Of a DNA stretch of 34,890 bases, positions 1 to 12,400 are shown piece by piece; position 1 is the stretch's first letter; every line of letters begins with the position of its first letter. The position numbers and the translations under genes are program-made. The notes beneath the pieces are model-generated. The model saw nothing but the letters and a program-made list of their open reading frames with translations, did no database searches and was not told where the DNA came from. The stretch comes from JAIBBG01 sp046304755 (GTDB lineage Bacteria > Bacteroidota > Bacteroidia > Flavobacteriales_D > Sanyastnellaceae). Location of the stretch: assembly GCA_046304755.1 (NCBI GenBank), contig JBKCDO010000149.1, forward strand, positions 1 to 34,890. The letters are read 5' to 3'.

Positions 1-453
1 TGTCAGAACAGTGCAGCTCCTGCATTGCCAGCAACCTCACAAGAGGGAATCACCGGAACATGGTCGCCAAATACAATCACGACTACAGCCGATGGTACAT
101 TCACTTTTAACTTCACACCGAATGATCCAACGCAGTGTGCAATTCCAACGACAATTGATGTTACAATAAATGCTCTACCGGTTATTGTTGTAAACTCTGA
201 AACCATCTGCTCCGGCGATGATTTCGCGACACTCGTAGCGTCTGGCGCAGTGACATACTCTTGGTCACCGGCAACTGATTTAGATACGACAGTGGGCGAC
301 ACAGTTATAGCTAGTCCTGATAATACAGGCGCAACTCAAATTACAGTTACTTATACCGTAACCGGTACGGATGCAAACGGTTGTGAAAACACGGCGACCT
401 CAACCGTCACCGTCAACCCAACACCACAGACCTCTCCCATCTTCCACAACTAA
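1..453 (+). CDS. 3' end of a secreted Ig/PKD-like repeat protein, partial at the window edge
   Basis: The frame is open from base 1 to a TAA at 451, giving 150 residues; the true start lies upstream. The visible part holds one Ig/PKD-like unit, with a Cys-Ser-Gly-Asp opening, a TYSWSPATDL strand and a DANGC close, followed by a TVTVNP linker. These features are typical of Bacteroidota cell-surface repeat proteins. The protein then stops after a short, low-complexity tail (TPQTSPIFHN). It does not carry the roughly 90-residue type IX sorting domain expected of such proteins. A second in-frame TAA follows at 457, and the next gene begins 24 nt downstream in the same frame. It may be a naturally short protein, a truncated relic of a longer adhesin, or an assembly join. 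The family assignment is fairly safe; the integrity of the gene is not. Confidence 0.7.
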   Translation, partial: CQNSAAPALPATSQEGITGTWSPNTITTTADGTFTFNFTPNDPTQCAIPTTIDVTINALPVIVVNSETICSGDDFATLVASGAVTYSWSPATDLDTTVGDTVIASPDNTGATQITVTYTVTGTDANGCENTATSTVTVNPTPQTSPIFHN

Positions 454-477
454 CTCTAACCCAATCCAAACCAGTCC

Positions 478-3400
478 TTGAACCCAATCAAACACATATC
501 ACTTCTGCTGGCAGCGATGTTCGCTGTGAACTTCGCCTGGGCGCAGATCGATACCGTGTGCGTGCTTGATCCCGATGGCGGTACCTATGGCCTATATAGC
601 GTAGATACCGATGAGCAGGGTGGTCAGGGAAGCGTGAACGCTGTGTATGATTGGTTTGTGTATTTGCCGGATGGCGTGACTGAAGTGCCGCAAGCTGTCA
701 TCACGACACAACAAGGCACAGAAGGAAGCACTAACCGAATACAAGTGGATTGGTCGCTGGTTGTTCCGGGTGATTATGTCGTGACCGTTATTGAGACAGA
801 TACGCTCACCACCTGCGTGGGGCAGCCTGTTTCAATCAATGTAACTGTATTGGTAGCGATTCAGCCTGTTGTGAGTTGCACCAGCACAACCACCGATGAG
901 GTTGACTTTACCTGGAATGCGCTCTCGGGGGCTACCTCTTTCCTTGTGGAAGAATTCGTCAATGGTGTGACGACCAATCAGGTGGCTGACTATCTGTCGA
1001 CAGACTATTCTGTAGTCGGATTGTCGGCAGGGGATTCCGTGACGCTGATTGTAACTCCGATAGGAAGTGCAGAGGCGTGCTTCTTACCCGATACAGCATC
1101 ATGTTCAACGATTCCGTGCGACATTACCGAGATACAGGTCATCACATCTGAAACCACTTGCGGGTTGGACAATGGCGAGCTGCAAGTGGTGAATGTCATC
1201 GGAGGCACTGCTCCATTTACATACAGCATTGATGGAATCAATTACGAAGTAACCGGGAGTTTTGCGGATCTGCCTGCAGGAGCTATCGAGGTGTTTGTGA
1301 TTGATGCGAATGATTGTTTGTTTAGTCAAACATTCACCATTAGCGCAACTCCGAATACACTGGTTGCCTCCGCAGGCTTGCTCACGCCGCTGACCTGTCA
1401 GGATAGCGTTGTGTTCATCTCGGTGACAGCTTCCGGAGGTCAGGGCCCATTTACGGGCGTGGGATTCCAGGAAGTAACGGAGCCCGGTGATTATTTCTAC
1501 GTGGTGACCGATGCACAAGGATGCACCGATACAACAAACATCGTTACGGTTGATCCACCTGCAGAAGGACCGAGTGTGTTTGCAGAGGCAACCGATTTAT
1601 TGACTTGTTTGGCGACTACTGTTTCCGTCACCGTTACTGTAACGGGTGGAACACCACCGTATGCCGGTGATGTGGGCACGTTCAATGAAAGCGCCGGAAC
1701 ATACACCTACATTGTAACCGACGCCAATGGTTGCCAAGCTGTTTCTAACTCGATTGAAATTCTGCCTGCACTTGAAGGTCCAACAGCAACGATTGACACC
1801 CTCTCAGGCGGCACTATTGGTTGTGGTCAGGAACAGGTGGTGTTGACTGTATCGGCAACCGGTGGATTAGCCCCTTACACGAACACGGGAACTTACCAAG
1901 TTGGTCCGGGTTTCTATACCTACACCGTAACCGATGCCAATGATTGCCCATCAACGGTGACTATTAACATTGGTGGAAATACAACACCGCCGACTGCCGC
2001 AATTGTGGCGAGTCTTCAGAATTTGTCTTGTACAGATTCAGTGTCGACGTTAACCTCGCAATTCCCCGCAGCGGAATATCAGTGGCTCGATGGAAATAAC
2101 AACGTCATTGGAACGGGATCATCGGTTGACGTGACGCAAGGTGGTGACTACACGCTGATTGTCACAGCAGCTAATAATTGTACCGCACAAGATGTCGTTT
2201 CTATCGGGCAAGACGCCGGTGTGCCTTCGTTCGATTTGATTGCTACAGCGAATGAACTCAACTGTGATGTTACCTCAATTACCATTACCGCAGAGAACGT
2301 TTCGCCAAGTGGTGGATCCTTTACCTGGAGCAACGGTGCGGCCAACGTAAGTTCAATTACCGTTTCAACCGCCAATACCTATGAGGCCACCTATGTTGCG
2401 CCAAATGGCTGTGATGTGTCGCAAAGCGTTGTAATCACACAGGACACTTCCTCGGTTGTGGTAACGATTACAGCAACGGCAACAGAACTGACTTGCGACA
2501 TCGATCAAATCACGCTGACTGCTTCAGGTGCTGATACCTACGAATGGTCTACGGGTGAAGCCGGGCCCTCAATCGTAGTTTCAACTCCGGGGAATTACGA
2601 AGTGACAGGTACTACAACAAACGGTTGTGAGGATGTTGATCAAGAGATTATCACGATTGATACCATTCGTCCAACGCCTGCTATCAATGCAAGCGCGCTT
2701 TCGCTCACCTGCGCTGAGCCGGCTATAACGTTGACCGCATCAGGCGGTGTGGCTTATGATTGGGGATCAGGTGCAGCGGCGAACCCTGTGTTGACTGTTA
2801 ATGCGGCCGGCTACTACACGGTAGAAGTCTTCGCAGATAATGGTTGTTCAGATACCCTCGGAATTGCCATTAATCAGCAAGCGGATACACCGAACGTGCA
2901 AGTGACGCCTAGCACGAATCCATTGACGTGTGAAAACGATACCATCATCCTCACGGCAAGTGGAGCGCTGTCCTATAGCTGGAATGGCGGAACGACCATT
3001 GGTGCAACGCTGGTGGTCACCGGGCCCGGTGTGTATACCGTAGAGGGAATAGATGAATTTGGATGTTTAGGCGTAGGTTCTTTTACGGTGCAACAAGATA
3101 TCATTGCTCCGATTGTGGAAATTATCAATGTGTCGCAGAACAACTTGCTCACGTGCGATTCAACATCTATACAGGTGCAGGCGCAAGGCGCAGACTCCTA
3201 TGTGTGGAGCGGGGGATTGGGTGTGAATGCCTTTGCGCTCATTACGCAAGCGGGCGTCTATCAAGTGACGGGCATAAGCGCAGTGAACGGTTGCACGGCA
3301 ACAGCTGAAATCACGGTTGGCTCTGACGGTAATTTACCCACGGTCACCATCAACAATTTGACGGGCACATTCGAACTCGGTTGTGATACGACGCAGATTG

Positions 3401-6400
3401 ACGTGGAAGTGGTGACCAACGTGGTGAATGGAGAGTTCGTTTGGACGGGAGGATTATCGTCTTCAGCGAATCAATCGCTGACAGATCCGGAAACCTACAC
3501 CGTTACGGTAACTGACCCGACAACCGGTTGCGTGGGTCAAAGTAGCATCACCATCACTCAAGATCTTTCATTGCCAACGATTGAAATTTTCAATACTACA
3601 GGCGTGGATACCATCACTTGTAATCTAGTTCCGCAAGAGATCGCATTATTTGCAACCGGTGGCGTGCAGTATGAGTGGATGCTTGATGGATCCGGAAATG
3701 TTGTTTCTACCAGCGCTAACATTACCGTGACTCAAGCAGGCAGCTATCAAGTAACCGTTATCGGAGAGAATGGCTGCAGTGATTTCTTGAACTATGAAAT
3801 TTTTGAAGACCTCGAGCTTCCTGATGTTCAAATTTCAGCATCGTTCGACACTATTACCTGTGCTCAACCTTCGGTTGTACTCACTGCGTCCGGAGCGTCA
3901 ACGTACAGTTGGTCAACCGGTGCTGCCGGTGCAAGCATCACCGTGTTTGATGCCGGAGATTACAGTGTCGAAGGGGAAGGTTCGAATGGTTGCTTGAATA
4001 CAGCAACCTACACGATTGAAATTGACACGGTTTCACCCGGAGCTACAATTGATGCTTCGCTGCTTGTGTTGACTTGTCAGGATAGCGTGACAACTCTTAC
4101 CGGAACAGGCAATGGCTCGTTCGACTGGAACAATGGATTCAGCAACAGTGCATCCATCGATGTTGAGAGTCCGGGATTATACTCTTTGGAGGTTACCGGA
4201 AGTAATGGTTGTGTGAGTTCAGCGCAAACGACTATTTCGGAAAACGTTGTTGCTCCGGTAGCCGTCATTACACCCGGTGGTGGTGTGCTCACTTGTCAAG
4301 TTGATAGCATCTTGCTGACAGCAAGCGGTGGTGTGAGTTACGAGTGGTTTGACGGAAGCGGCAATGAGACGTTGTATGCAGATGCACCCGGAATCTACTC
4401 GGTAGTTGTCACCGCGGCAAATGGTTGCGTGGATGATGCTTCGGTAGAAATCACACAAAGCGCGGATCTTCCAATTGTCTCTATCAATCCGCCTGCAGAT
4501 ACTCTCAATTGTGACGTTCTAAGCACGCTGCTCACTGCGAGCGCTGCGAATGCCAATGGCGTTATTACCTATACTTGGACCGATGCTACTAACGCAGTTG
4601 TAGGAAGTGCCGCAACCTTATTGGTTAATGCAGCAGGAGTATACACTGCCACCGCACTGGATGCCAACGGATGCGAAGGTTCCGCATTTGTGGAAGTAGT
4701 CGGTGACTTTACTACACCGAATGCTTCCGTTAATAGTGTTACAGGACCAACAGAATTGACGTGTACAGTTTTGTCCATTACCCTCGAAGCTACCGGTGGA
4801 GAGAGCTACCTGTGGAATTATAATTTAGGAACTAGCCCAGTAGTGAATGTTGCTGCGCCACAAAATAACTACTCTGTTGTGGTGACCGGTCTAAACGGTT
4901 GTGACACGACCATTGTCTATCCGATTACTCAAGATATCGTGTTGCCGAATGTGGCCATTTCTAATCTATCGGGAACCGCTGAGTTGACCTGTGATACGGA
5001 TACCATTGAAGTACAGGCAACAGGTGGATTTGTATATGAATGGAACAATGGTCTTGGTTTTGGTCCACTACAGACCATCGATGAACCGGGAACTTATCAA
5101 GTAAGTGCAACGGGCGAAAATGGCTGTCGCGATTCCGTCGATATCGTCATCAACCAGAACATTGCACAGCCTGTTATCAATGTGGTGAATCTTGATGCGT
5201 CGTCTGAGTTAACCTGCGCGCTGGATACCATCAACATCACAGCTCTTGGCTCGGCAACATTTGTATGGACGGATGCAACTGGTAACACTTTAAGTAATGC
5301 TGGAGCACTTGTCATTACCGAGGCCGGTGATTACACGTTAACTGCTACAGGTGTTAATGGTTGCATCAGTGACAGTGTGTTTAGCTTCACTCAGGATATC
5401 ACTTCACCAACGGTATCTATTGATAACGCAACAGGTGCACTTGAGATTACCTGCTCAACTGATTCGATTCAATTAAACGTAACTACCGATGCGGTTACGT
5501 TCGACTGGACACCGGCGATTTACGGAAGTGCTTCAACCATCTTCGTTACACAACAGGGCGAATACAGTGTTAACGCAGTCGGTACGAATGGTTGTGAGGC
5601 AAATGCTTCCATCTCGATTTCAGAAGATACGATTCTTCCGGGTGCTGTCATAGCCTCGTCGCTTGCAACGAATACATTGACTTGTTCCAATGATGTGATT
5701 ACGCTTATCCCCGACGGTGCCGGCACTTACAGCTGGAGTGGAGGAGGAGTATTGCAGGGAGATAGTCTGTTGGTAAGCGAACCGGGCAATTATACCCTCA
5801 CTGTTACAGGAACGAATGGGTGTATTTCTCAAAACAGCATTGTCATCAGCGAAGATGTTGCGCAACCTACCGCAGCTGTGGTCAATCTGCCCAACACAAC
5901 GATTATCACTTGTGCAACGGAGGAAATTTTGCTCACAGCAGCCGGTGGTGTGAGCTATGCATGGCTGGACGCTTTCGACAATACATTGAGCGCCTCCAAC
6001 ACGCTTACAGTTGACGCAGCGGGTACTTATACCGCAATCGTAACTGCAGGCAATGGCTGTTCGGATTCGTTGGATGTTGTGATAACCGAGAATCTTGTGA
6101 CACCTTCCATGAGCATTGTAAATGCAAGTGTTAGTCAAGTGCTCACTTGTGCATTGCAAACAATTGAATTGACGTCTACGGGTGCCACGGAATACGAATG
6201 GACCAATAGTTCGGGGGCGGTAGTTTCGTCCCTTGCGGATTTGAGTGTGATAGCCCCGGACACCTACACCATCACCGGAATCGCGGCGAATGGTTGTCAG
6301 GATACTGCGCAGATTGTTATTGGTCAGAACATCGTTGACCCGCTGGTGTCCATTTCGAATTTGGTGGGATCAACAATACTGACGTGCAGTTTGGATTCGA

Positions 6401-9400
6401 TTGTATTACTCGCGCAGGGTAATGGTGTTTCCTATAGCTGGTCGGATGGTACTTCTGTTCTTTCAAATTCTGCCTTACTACAGGTTGAAACTGAAGGTAC
6501 ATACACCGTAACCGGAATTGGCAGCAATGGATGTGACGCAACTGCCGAAGTAATCATTACCAACGACGGTTCTACACCACTAGCGGACATTAGTCTTCCC
6601 CTTTCGAATGATACACTCACTTGTGCGATTACATCCATCGAATTGGTTGCAAGCGGAGGATCAAGTTATCTGTGGTCAAACGGTCTGGGCGGTACGGCGA
6701 GCGTGAATGTTACAACACCGGGTCAATACACCGTGACTGTCACATCCGATGCTACGGGGTGTTCGGCGGATGCTACCATCGAAATTTTCGGCAATACCAC
6801 ACCGCCTTCAGTTGCTATTGAAAACATCACGCAGGAGGATACGATTACGTGCACTACACCGAGCATTACCCTTCAGGCCTCAGGAGCTGTTAATTACAGT
6901 TGGGCATTGGATGGTTCAATCAACTCGACTCTGGATGTCACAGGTGATGGCATCTATTCGGTAACGGGCACCGGCACCAATGGTTGTGCAGCGATTGCGA
7001 ACTATCAGATTTTCGAAGATGTGATTGTGCCGTTGGTGACGATTTCAAATCCATCCAATAATCTTTTGCTCACCTGCGATAGCACAGTTATTAATGTTGT
7101 TGCTCAAGGCGCGACATCTTATGTGTGGGAAGAAGTTTCCTCAGGTGTTGTAGGAAATTCTGCAGCATACCTCATTGCGAATCCGGGTGTTTATACCGTC
7201 ACCGGAACATTGGCGAACGGCTGTTCGAGTCAGGCGTTCATCACAGCAACGGAAAGCGTAGAATTGCCGACCGCCTCTATTCAGAATAATACAGGTGGTC
7301 AGACTCAACTCACCTGCCAGTTGGATACCATTAGTCTGACAGCTATCGGTGGAGCAGAATACAGCTGGTCGAATGGTTCGGCAGTCGTTTCGAGCGAGGC
7401 TGATTTCATTGCGGGAACTCCTGGGTTCTATACCGTAACGGTTACAGCAGCGAATGGTTGCAGTGATACGGCATCGGTAAGTATCACCAGTGACGGTTCA
7501 GCGCCAATTGCGGGCATCAGCATTCCTTCTGGAGTTGATACGTTAACCTGCAGTATCACGAGCACAACACTTGTTGCATCGGGTGGTGGCACGTACGCAT
7601 GGTCGAATGGTGGAGATCAAGCAAGCCTCGTTGTTACAGAACCGGGAGAATACACAGTAACGGTGACATCTGCTAACGGTTGTTCGGCCTCTACAAGTGT
7701 TGAAATTTTCACCGATACACTTGCCCCAATAGTTTCCATCGATAATGGAATTGGCACGCAGCAATTAACCTGTGATATCGACACGATTGCAGTTTCTGCG
7801 AGCGGTGGTATTGCCTACCAGTGGTCGAATGGCGCTTCTGTGGTTTCGAATGTCGCTGCACTAGACATTGTCTCTCCTGGGCTTTACACGGTGACTGTAA
7901 CCGATACAAATGGATGTGCCGATTCAGCATCAATTGACATCACGCAGAATATCGTAGATCCGGTTGTTAGCATTGCCAATCCGGAGGAAGGCGGTGTGTT
8001 GACCTGTGATGTGACGAGCATCGTTCTTTCAGCAAATGGTGCCGACAATTATACCTGGACAGATGCCTCGCTGAATGTCTTAGGCAGCTTGGATAGTTTG
8101 GTTGTCATTGCTCCGGGAGTTTACACCGTAACAGGAATTGATGCGAACGACTGCTATGCAACTGCGGCGTTTGAAGTAACTCAAAATATTGTTGTTCCTA
8201 CTGCGGTAATCACAAATAATGATGCACCTGCAACAACCTTGACGTGTACGTTGAGTCAAATCGACCTCACCGCAAGTGGTGGTGTAGAATACAGCTGGTC
8301 AAACGGTACATCGGTTGTTGCGTCAACTGCTGACTTTAGCGCCTCCGCAGAGGGAACATACACCGTTACGGTTACCGGAGCGAATGGTTGTGTTGACACC
8401 GAGTCAATCACCATAGGTACTGATGGCTCAACACCCAGTTTACAGCTTATTCCTTCTGCCAATACGCTTACCTGCGATGTAACAAGCATCACACTTAGTG
8501 CAATCGGTTCCGGTTCTTTGGTGTGGAGTGTGAATGCTCCTGCCGGCAGCGATTGTCAAGTTGCAGGAGATCCTTCGATTATATGTCCTGCCATTTTTGA
8601 TCCTGTTTGTGGATGCAATGGCACCACTTATCCAAGCGCTTGTGAAGCTGAAGTAGACGGTGTGTTCTACTATGTTCCCGGTGAATGCGGAACACCGGGT
8701 GCATCGTCGTTGAATATTTCAATGCCCGGTAGTTACACCGTAGAACTCACCGCTGCCAATGGATGCACAACTTCACAAACTGTTGTAATTTCAGAAGATG
8801 TTGCGCCGCCTGCGTTGACAGTCACTTCGGATAGCCCTTCGAATGAATTGACGTGTAACGACGCGCTCATTCAGCTTACAGCAAATACTACCGGTAATAT
8901 CGCATGGAGCAATAGTCTTGGCTTGAATGCAACGGTGAGTGTTTCTGTTCCTGATATTTATTCAGTGAGCGCAACAGGTAGCAATGGTTGTGTAGCTGTT
9001 GATTCAATTGATGTTGGTCAAAATATTAATACGCCTGCACTAGTGCTCGACACACTCAACAACACGGCACAGTTGACCTGTGTAGTTCCTAGTGTTGAAC
9101 TCTCAGCAAGCGGCGCATCACAATACACTTGGACGAATAGCGCTAACCAAGTAATTGGTTCAACGAATGTGTTGAGTGTAACAACTGCGGGAACCTATAC
9201 ATTGACTGCGGAGGGCGCAAACGGTTGTGATACTAGTGTGGTGGTTATTGTTGGTGAAGACCGATTGGCGCCGACGGTAGCAATTACTTCGGACGACTTG
9301 GATAATCAATTGACTTGTGCCGATGCAGAAATTGAACTCACGGTTTCCGGAACTGCGGATAGCTATGTTTGGTCAACGGGGTCAACAGATACCCAAATCA

Positions 9401-12400
9401 CAGTAGGTTCAGCGAATGAGTATGTTGTTACGGGAACAGATACGGGTAATGGTTGCACAACCACTCAAACCATTGAAATTACTTCTGATGGTCAAGTGCC
9501 GACAGTGGTAATTCTTGCCGATACTACGGTGTTGAATTGCGCGCTTACGGAGATTGTATTGACAGCGGATACTCTAGCGAATGCATTCCCGGTGACCTTG
9601 AGCTGGTCGAATGGTCTGGGTTCGAATGCAGTGGTCTCTATTGATCAGGTAGACGAATACACCGTAACTGCGACTGCTGCCAATGGCTGTTCTTCTTCCG
9701 CTTCCATAACAATCACAGAGGACTTAGCTACTGCAAACGCAGTCATCATCAACAATACCGGAACGACTCAACTTTCATCTACCGTTTCTGTCATTAATGT
9801 GACTGCTACAGGGGGTGTTTCTTATGTCTGGAGCGCAGGCTTGGGAACTAACGCAACAGTTGATATTATTAGTGCAGGAGAATACACGGTAATCGTCACA
9901 GGCGAAAATGGTTGCCAAGGTTTTGCGATCATCGAAATATCAAATGTTCTATGCACTCCGCCGACGGTTGTCATCAGCAATACGACCGCTGCTGACACAC
10001 TCACTTGTACGACGACTTCTATACAAGTTACCGCTCAAGGTGCCGACAGCTATAGCTGGAGCAATGGTCTCGGTAATTCGGCCACAGTTTCCATCACTGC
10101 ACCGGGGACTTACATCGTTACGGGATCCAACGCTGATGGCTGTTCGTCTACGGATACCATCACCATCGGCCAGAACATTGTTGCGCCTGTTGCATCTATT
10201 ATGAATAATTCAGGAACCACACAGCTGACCTGTGCACAAAACACCATCAGCTTGACGGCTAGTGGTGGTGTGAGCTACAGCTGGGATAATGGTTTAGGTG
10301 CATCGGCATCAGTTTCAGTGGGTGCTCCTGATTTGTACACAGTAACCGTTACGGCTGCTAATGGCTGCAGTGACACGGAAAGCTTAGACATCAGCACGGA
10401 TGGTTCAACACCTTCTGTAGCTATTACTAACAATACGGGAACTGAGGAGTTAACCTGCACTACAACATCGATTAACGTAACAGCCACCGGAGGCGTGAGC
10501 TACTTGTGGAGCGGTGGTCTGGGTAACAACGCAAATGCCTCGATAACAATTCCGGGCACTTATACCGTCACTGCAACAGCAGGCAACGGTTGCACGGCCA
10601 CAGCAAGCATTACCGTTACGCAAAACAACACCATCACTGCAGGCATAACCAACAACTCTGCAACAACCATATTGAGCTGCGCGCAGCCAACGATTAGTGT
10701 CACTGCCACCGGTGGTGTAAGCTACAGTTGGAGTGATGGATTGGGCAATGCTGCAGCTGCAACAATTACGCAAGCGGGAGATTATACGGTAACCGTAACA
10801 GCGTCGAACGGATGTGTTGACACTGAGTCAATCATTGTAACGAACGATGGAAGTGCGCCTGCAATTGGTATTACCAATAACACCGGAACAACCGTTCTCG
10901 ATTGTAACAATACAAGCATAAGTCTGACTGCGACCGGTGGAACCAATTACACTTGGGATAATGGTTTAGGTGCAGGCGCAAGTGTTGTTGTCACCGAGCC
11001 TGGTTCATACACCGTCACTTCTACCGGTGGGAATGGTTGTGTTGGCACAGCGTCTATTACGCTTACTCAAGATACGATTTCACCGGTTGCAGGTATTCTG
11101 AATAACTCAGGGACGCAAGTATTAACCTGTCTGCAGAATAATATCAGCGTAACGGCCACAGGCGGTGGATCGTATAGCTGGAGCAACGGCCTTGGTGGTA
11201 ATGCCAGTGCAACGATTACTTCTGCTGGAACTTACACAGTAACTGTTACTTCGTCCAACGGTTGTTCAGATACGGAATCAATTACCATCTCAGATGATGG
11301 TTCATTACCACAGCCTGCTATTTCGAGCAACATTGCATCCAACACGCTTGATTGTATTAACGGCAGCATCACACTTACAGGTGGTGGTGTAGGCGCTTAC
11401 AGTTGGTCAAATGGAGCAATCAATTTGGGATCAGGAAATTCAATAATAGTATCCGATCCGGGTATATACACGCTTACGGTTACTTCATCAAACGGGTGTT
11501 TTGCGAGCACTTCAATAACCGTTACAGAGGATATCGCTGTAAGTGCCGCGATTGTGGAAGATGCTCCGTTCATCGATTGTAACAACCCAGATGTGATTCT
11601 CACTGCTTCGGGTGGTGTATCGTATGTGTGGACGAATGGTTTGGGTAATGCGCCTTCTGCTACCGTTACTGTCGGCGGTAATTATACGGTAACGGTTACC
11701 GCGGCCAATGGCTGTTCGGACTCCGAATCCATCACAGTCGCTGCCAGTTTAGGTGCCCCGAATGTTCAGATCAACAACAACACGGGCACAACTATTTTAG
11801 GGTGTAATACCAATGCCATTAGTCTGACGGCAACCGGAGGTGTAAGCTACGCGTGGAGTAATGGCCTTGGCAATACAGCAGATGTAACTGTTCTGACCCC
11901 CGGTTTATATGCTGTAACGGCTACCGGTGCGAATGGCTGCGTTGGAACAACATCCATTGACATTACACAGAATAATACTCCACCTACCGCGGGAATTTCT
12001 GCAGCAGGTAATATCACGGAAATCACCTGTTCACAGTCGTCTATCGTGCTGACTGCTTCCGGAAATGGAAATTATCAATGGAGTAATGGACTCACGACCC
12101 CAACGATTTCAGTTACTCAAGGCGGTGTATACTCGTTGACTGTTACAGCTGACAACGGTTGTGCCGATACAGAGAGTATTACCATCACGCAGAATACTGT
12201 TGCACCGGTTGCATCCATCAGCAATCCTTCCGGAAATACGGTTTTATCGTGTGGAATAGGAGCTATTGCAGTTACAGCAACCGGTGGAGGCACCTATAGC
12301 TGGTCTGGAGGTCTCGGCAATAGCGCAAACGTCAACATTACACAGCCGGGCAGTTATGTTGTAACTGTTACCTCATCTAATGGATGTAGTGATACGGAAA

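Noticed and set aside
440..480. Programmed frameshift or read-through joining the partial upstream gene to the giant
   Set aside because: Both are in the same frame with two TAA stops between them, and the giant has its own signal peptide, which argues for separate proteins.
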